The translations under genes and the position numbers were made by a program. Positions 60,801 to 64,000 of a stretch of 64,000 nt of DNA are shown here, in pieces. The DNA comes from an uncultured Bacteroides sp. (GTDB lineage Bacteria; Bacteroidota; Bacteroidia; Bacteroidales; Bacteroidaceae), in assembly GCA_959606905.1 (NCBI GenBank), contig CAUHML010000011.1:13834-77833 (forward strand), in the 5' to 3' direction. Numbering within the stretch: the stretch's first letter is position 1; every line of letters begins with the position of its first letter. Below the pieces are notes generated by a model. The model was not told the DNA's origin and searched no databases. It saw only the letters and a list, made by a program, of their open reading frames with translations.

Positions 60801-62086
60801 ATCATCCTGCCGCAGGAATCAATGATTTTAGTCAAATCTCCTGCAACGTCGTAACGGAAAGTTATAGTACAACCGTCAGCAGTTTTTATTTCCGAAACCG
60901 GGCGGAATCCCCAGCGGTTTTCCACATTTCCAAAACGGTAATAGAGCTTGGAAGCGTCGCGCAGCAAATACCCCGATTCGTCACGGCTCCATGACAACTG
61001 TTCCTTGCGGTCAAAATAACTTTCCCCCGGCTGTAATACCGGCAAGCCGGATTCACGACCGTCCGCATGGCGGTAAACCAATACTTCTGCATTCAAGTTA
61101 CAAATGCCCGTATTGTAACTATGATGCCAATTATAGCCCAACGGTCCCTTTACTTCGGCATCGCTGTAGTAAGTACGCGACCATACCAATGGTATGGCTC
61201 CGGGCAGTTCGAAATCGGTATTGGTATGAAAGACACGTCCGGTAGCAGAATCGACAGGTTCGCCAAACAGAAAACAGTTGGCTTTTTGTTTAATTTTGCC
61301 AAGCGGCGTTTGGTTGATAAGGTCATCTATTTTACTCTGAATCTTCTTAAAGAGTTTGGTTTTCGACAAGCATTTCAATCCCAGTTTCATAACCGTCTGA
61401 AAAAGGTCTATGGTAGGAGGACCCCCGACCAGGACAGGCTTTCCTGACGAAGTAATAATAGACAATAAGGACGTCGGCATGGTAAGTGACTTTTTAGGTG
61501 CCTTAAACTTCCCGGGATGAAATCTTGGCGGAGGAGGAAAACCAAAACTGTTACAAGACAATGCCGGATGAAACTGCGTGGAACATGGACCGCCGTCGGC
61601 CAGCACAGTAGAACTGCCCATCCACATTTCTGATTCGGCAAAAGGGGCTACGATTGGAAACGGAAGATGAAGGAAAATGCCAGGAAGATGTACGATAGGT
61701 ATCCCCGCCTGTGCAATATAGCGCCCATGCACTTTTACCGAAGGGGCCATTCCCTTTATCAAGTTACATGCGACAGCACCTATCCCGTCTTCAGGAGACG
61801 GAAGTACAGAGGAAACGGCAGACATGATAGCCGCCGTAATATCGAATATCATACCGATATGGGGAACCGGACAAATCGGCCACGGAGGAAGAGTTGCAGC
61901 ATGCAAGTCTATTCCTATGGCAAGATCAAAGTATTTGCCAACAGGCATACCCGGCATACTTGGTATGACACTGGCGAGTTTCTGCTGTAAACTGTCAAGT
62001 TTACTTTTGGCCCCACCAAATAATGTCCCGAAGCCGCGTTCCCCGGTCGGACTGGCTACAACATTTTTAACAATCTCTTCAATCAT
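57815..62086 (-). CDS. Full-length PAAR-like/RHS T6SS effector with deaminase-like toxin tip
   Basis: Layout of the 1,423 residues: a PAAR-like N-terminal domain (about 25-200; PWPICPVPHIGMIFD, SVKVHGRYIAQAGIPIVHLP, SSTVLADGGPCS) that should sharpen the VgrG tip; a DUF6531-type start of the shell (FGEPVDSATGRVFHTNTDFE, about 275-295); many YD repeats forming the RHS cocoon (about 300-1290); the core end DGLYYNRFRWYDSNGGNYIS with DPIRLLGTNPTLYGYV where RHS proteins self-cleave; and a 114-residue tip. The tip has GDAEQKLL (E1346) and PCDFC (C1393, C1396), the pattern of zinc-dependent nucleic-acid or nucleotide deaminases. Immunity gene 56687 follows after 3 bp. Probably secreted by the T6SS with the VgrG and adaptor encoded upstream. 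Confidence 0.88.
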   Translation of the reverse strand: MIEEIVKNVVASPTGERGFGTLFGGAKSKLDSLQQKLASVIPSMPGMPVGKYFDLAIGIDLHAATLPPWPICPVPHIGMIFDITAAIMSAVSSVLPSPEDGIGAVACNLIKGMAPSVKVHGRYIAQAGIPIVHLPGIFLHLPFPIVAPFAESEMWMGSSTVLADGGPCSTQFHPALSCNSFGFPPPPRFHPGKFKAPKKSLTMPTSLLSIITSSGKPVLVGGPPTIDLFQTVMKLGLKCLSKTKLFKKIQSKIDDLINQTPLGKIKQKANCFLFGEPVDSATGRVFHTNTDFELPGAIPLVWSRTYYSDAEVKGPLGYNWHHSYNTGICNLNAEVLVYRHADGRESGLPVLQPGESYFDRKEQLSWSRDESGYLLRDASKLYYRFGNVENRWGFRPVSEIKTADGCTITFRYDVAGDLTKIIDSCGRMIYVTNDSEGRIISVTTHGENRWVDLVRYRYDADGNMVETLDAVDVKKSFEYKEHLLVKLTNQSGMSFHWEYEGRGDGARCIHTWGDGGVQEHFIEYLPGCTRTRNGEGALSEYYYKPDKLIYKIVDANGGVTRQFYNEYEELIQVVDAEGFVQKSKYDDCGNLVQKTDRNSELLLLDYDVRQNLTRVKTPGGKVFTWEYDAYDRIRKRTFPSGETLSYLYEGTDLQSIVNSLKRSLTFVFNDRMELERLTYPNGISRKWKYDNLGRTLESTDVKGNVTRYEYDLLGRVTKLAEPDGNEHHFRYDASGNLIHASDKLREVEFDYGALGVLTKRKQGNRTLKFGYNSELQLTSISNEKQEFYRFGLDGLGQVVEETGFDGIIRRYDRDGLGRVRKLARPAGRWTEFLYDGIGNVIKEEQYDGKVTLYAYDNDSQLKKAFNEVCKVEFKRDKSGRIIEEKQDGYTVNRTFDKQGNCLRTTSSLGADIQSTHTEDGFLSGMSAGENKDWQASWQRDETGLEINRSINNGLEIRTWRDNFGREIKKHITPKDSITTGSYSYQWGISHRLLQKSDDVSGLITTFEYNEFDDLSSAVYRQGSEVETIYKVPDRIGAVYRQWDRRDREYGKGGKLLEDKEYYYHYDPEGNLIFKECRQVQPDGMLYIDNKQRAKALGIAYRGSGMGWQYDWYSNGMLRKVTRLDGAEVLFTYDGLGRRLTKSYLYDVTRWVWDGNTPLHECVTKHKDKEKPLPPIQADDENLITWVFEDGTFVPVAKITKDEQFTIVTDYLGTPVQMYNRHGEKTWDCTLDIYGKVRTFEGSSLSDCPFRMQGMYADSELDGLYYNRFRWYDSNGGNYISQDPIRLLGTNPTLYGYVKNMTIQIDLLGLNIIDAILTLSDGSEFEWNDIKADKGAKSIPGRTGDAEQKLLRDIEAKFNREQLKGAELDIKSKGTWVYNPKAQKAIPVDGIAPCDFCDAKMAEFAKNNEMDINYNYKNKTINYH
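58346..60302 (-). repeat. 1,957-bp direct repeat, copy 2 (full-length RHS)
   Basis: This is the partner of 50010-51966, covering the middle and C-terminal part of the RHS shell. It ends about 50 codons before the variable tip. Confidence 0.92.
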
Positions 62087-62110
62087 GATTATTTTTTATA
62101 CTTTCAGTTT

Positions 62111-63469
62111 CTAAAAGAAGGTAGCCTTGTGGCGTTTCTCGGCTGATTTCATATCGTTATTTTCAACAAGTGCTTGCCAGTCATCCCCAAGCCAGGCTTT
62201 CAGTTGTTCCTCCAATATAAGCATCTCCTGGTATGAACGTACATCTTTGCCGAGCATCAAAGCCAAATGAGCTGAATAAAGAAAGGTGGACTCACGACGG
62301 ACTTTCATCTCCAGATAACTGCCTCCTGCCAGTGAAAGTAAAAAATGCTCAAAAGCCTCTTCCTTTTTATTCTGTTCGTACATCAGAAAACCACACATAC
62401 GGTAACCTTCCATCACGTAAAAAGCATCCTGCTCTTCAACCGCACATTCAGCAACCTGACGGTAAATATCAATAGCCTGCGCCCGTTTTTTGTCGAATAT
62501 AAGAATAGCCGCTTTCTGAAACATTGACACTTTCCAAAGTGGATACCCATTAACATCACCCTTTGTCATGGCTTCACCTGAGATACGGACGGCTTCATTG
62601 ACATAAGTCATGCTTTTATCAAATTTGCCGATATTATAATATGCCTGAGATACGACTAAAGGAGTTGCCATTCGTATGGAAGGTTCTTCGGACTCATTAG
62701 ATATGGCAAGCAAAGTGCGCACCTCGTTATCCAGCAGGCGGCTGTTCTGTTTGACAGTCACTTCCATTACCCTGCGCACTTGTTTGCGATACTTGCTGTC
62801 AATACTCGTACTGTCATAAGTATCACACTCCTTATCCATTTCGTTGTTGATAGCTGCTTTCAGGTCAAATTCAGCTTTCAGATGAATTACCTTTCCATCC
62901 GGAGGCAGAGTTATCTTTCTTTTTTCTGTATAATCTATCGTCACCAACCGGATACCGTCAGGTACGCCTTCTTTCAATACCCGACGGAGCCACCCCGTCA
63001 ATGCAGGACTATTCGGCATCGATGGCGGGAAATAGAGACAAAAATACCTTTCCTCCATCCCTTTAATACTGGACTTTAAACGTAGCAATTCACCCCACAA
63101 AGAGGACGGCGTTACCGGATCGGAAATTTCAGGTGGAAAATATTCACAGTTCATATACCCTTCCTTTTGCAATGCTTTCAGGATATCGTAACCTTCCGGC
63201 AACTCCTCCGTAAACCAGGAGCGATATTCCTCCCACAATTTCCGAGTAAAAGATGTGTCATCTCCGGTATATTCCGTTTCAAACCTGAAAAACACCTCAT
63301 CGCAACTTCCGACAGGTGAACGTTCTATCTCCATGAACTTATCGATAACAGCCATGTTCTCCATCGAACAGACCCATAATGCCAGCTGCCAGCCTGTATC
63401 ACCGGCAACAGATTGCCACTGATCCTGAACCTGATAATAAATGTCTGCGATTGAAACGGATGCTCCCAT
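62111..63469 (-). CDS. Probable effector adaptor/chaperone between VgrG and RHS genes
   Basis: The 452-residue protein lies directly between the vgrG end and the RHS effector (19 and 24 bp gaps), the usual place for a T6SS effector-loading adaptor. The C-terminal half is TPR-like (ATPLVVSQAYYNIGKFDKSM, AQAIDIYRQVAECAVEEQDA, YRMCGFLMYEQNKKEEAFEH), suited to protein binding. The N-terminal half (FCLYFPPSMPNSPALTGWLR, PDGIRLVTIDY) resembles no family I can name. It has no signal peptide. Adaptor function is inferred from position. Confidence 0.6.
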   Translation of the reverse strand: MGASVSIADIYYQVQDQWQSVAGDTGWQLALWVCSMENMAVIDKFMEIERSPVGSCDEVFFRFETEYTGDDTSFTRKLWEEYRSWFTEELPEGYDILKALQKEGYMNCEYFPPEISDPVTPSSLWGELLRLKSSIKGMEERYFCLYFPPSMPNSPALTGWLRRVLKEGVPDGIRLVTIDYTEKRKITLPPDGKVIHLKAEFDLKAAINNEMDKECDTYDSTSIDSKYRKQVRRVMEVTVKQNSRLLDNEVRTLLAISNESEEPSIRMATPLVVSQAYYNIGKFDKSMTYVNEAVRISGEAMTKGDVNGYPLWKVSMFQKAAILIFDKKRAQAIDIYRQVAECAVEEQDAFYVMEGYRMCGFLMYEQNKKEEAFEHFLLSLAGGSYLEMKVRRESTFLYSAHLALMLGKDVRSYQEMLILEEQLKAWLGDDWQALVENNDMKSAEKRHKATFF

Positions 63470-63488
63470 AAAACGGGTTATTTATATA

Positions 63489-64000
63489 TTACGAATTGAT
63501 TTTTACGATTCCACCCTCTATCACATTGGTCGCCGAACCATTAATACTTACTTCTGTACCCATGACACTCATATCCTTGGCGGTAAGTTCCATTGTTCCT
63601 TTAGCATTCATCACTACATTTGCGGCATCACCCGTAATGCCAGCGCCTGATGCAATATCCAGCATTTCATCTTGACTTTTAAGTATGATTTCAGTTTCAC
63701 CATTTATCCCTACATTTTTGGCAGAAATGGATATATCATCTTCTTCTATGCATATAAACGACTTTCCGTTTGTTATCATCAGCTTTTTAGCCGCTGTAAT
63801 AGTGATAGTATCATTGCCGTCAATGACAATCAGATTATTCCCGGTCTGATCCATGATAGTCACTGTTCCTTTTTCATCATCCAGTTTCACAGCGCTGCCG
63901 CTACGCGAAACAAGAGACTTGCTCTTGTTTCCTTCTCCGCCGCCTTGTCCCACATCGGTGGAGAACACGCTCCCCATCACATAAGGACGGTCAGGACTGC
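63489..64000 (-). CDS. VgrG C-terminal part (5' end beyond the window)
   Basis: The frame is open to the edge of the window (upstream codons read SPDRPYV before MGSVF). It shows the conserved end of the gp5-like OB domain (RPYVMGSVFSTDVGQGG), the GSAVKLDDEKGTVTI turn and then the short beta-helix repeats of the VgrG spike (KKLMITNGKSFICIEEDDIS, TMELTAKDMSVMGTEVSING). VgrG trimers form the puncturing tip of the T6SS and carry PAAR/RHS effectors. Its end makes the following adaptor and RHS genes its likely cargo set. Confidence 0.88.
   Translation of the reverse strand, partial: SPDRPYVMGSVFSTDVGQGGGEGNKSKSLVSRSGSAVKLDDEKGTVTIMDQTGNNLIVIDGNDTITITAAKKLMITNGKSFICIEEDDISISAKNVGINGETEIILKSQDEMLDIASGAGITGDAANVVMNAKGTMELTAKDMSVMGTEVSINGSATNVIEGGIVKINS

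Overview
The window is Bacteroidales DNA, most likely a gut Bacteroides or close relative. It is AT-rich and carries the hallmarks of that order: type V (Mfa/Fim-like) fimbrial genes with lipobox signal peptides, FISUMP and BACON domains, an ECF sigma / FecR pair, candidate TTTG / TAnnTTTG promoters, a MobV relaxase, a Bacteroidetes-type tyrosine recombinase and the end of a type VI secretion locus with VgrG and an RHS effector. No rRNA, tRNA or CRISPR array was seen.

Layout. (1) 1-9.4 kb: accessory DNA with a MobV mobilisation protein, an OmpA-like protein, a phosphoribosyltransferase, a 58-residue histone-H1-like protein, an ArdC-like antirestriction protein and a two-OB-fold SSB-like protein. 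(2) 9.6-14.8 kb: a minus-strand HU / OmpA / beta-barrel / small-protein / thioredoxin-like set that reads like one operon, starting at a conserved promoter-like motif and ending at a strong terminator at 9.6 kb. (3) 15.0-41.6 kb: a very long minus-strand fimbrial locus. In transcription order it has a DUF3575 barrel, a DUF3868/OmpA protein, the Mfa1-like major subunit, the Mfa2-like anchor, then a dozen lipoprotein minor subunits or tip candidates (fimbrillin-like, FISUMP-ended, BACON or Ig-like), and last an aquaporin. (4) 41.7-45.0 kb: a 3.2-kb segment bounded by a perfect 31-bp inverted repeat. It contains an ECF sigma factor, a FecR anti-sigma factor and an unusual STN-DUF3575 fusion. A tyrosine recombinase gene lies just outside it (45.1-46.3 kb). 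(5) 46.6-48.8 kb: two small paralogous genes behind the same promoter-like motif, and a protein with an RNxxxH HEPN motif. (6) 49.0-64.0 kb: a T6SS effector region. In transcription order it has the VgrG C-terminus (running off the window), a probable adaptor, a full-length PAAR-like/RHS effector with a deaminase-like tip and its immunity gene, then four further orphan RHS tips, each followed by candidate immunity genes.

How it works together. The fimbrial operon starts immediately outside the left inverted repeat, so flipping the 3.2-kb segment would change which promoter faces the operon. It would also turn around the sigma/anti-sigma/sensor cassette. The sensor carries the same DUF3575 barrel as the first fimbrial gene, fused to a signalling (STN) domain. 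I infer a phase-variable fimbrial switch combined with cell-surface signalling; this is the strongest candidate for an undescribed system in the window. The RHS region contains a 1,957-bp direct repeat, apparently identical at both copies. Recombination across it would replace the current toxin tip with a stored one and delete the cassettes between.

Limits: all calls come from reading the sequence and its translations. No database search or structure prediction was possible, and toxin families in particular are motif-level guesses.
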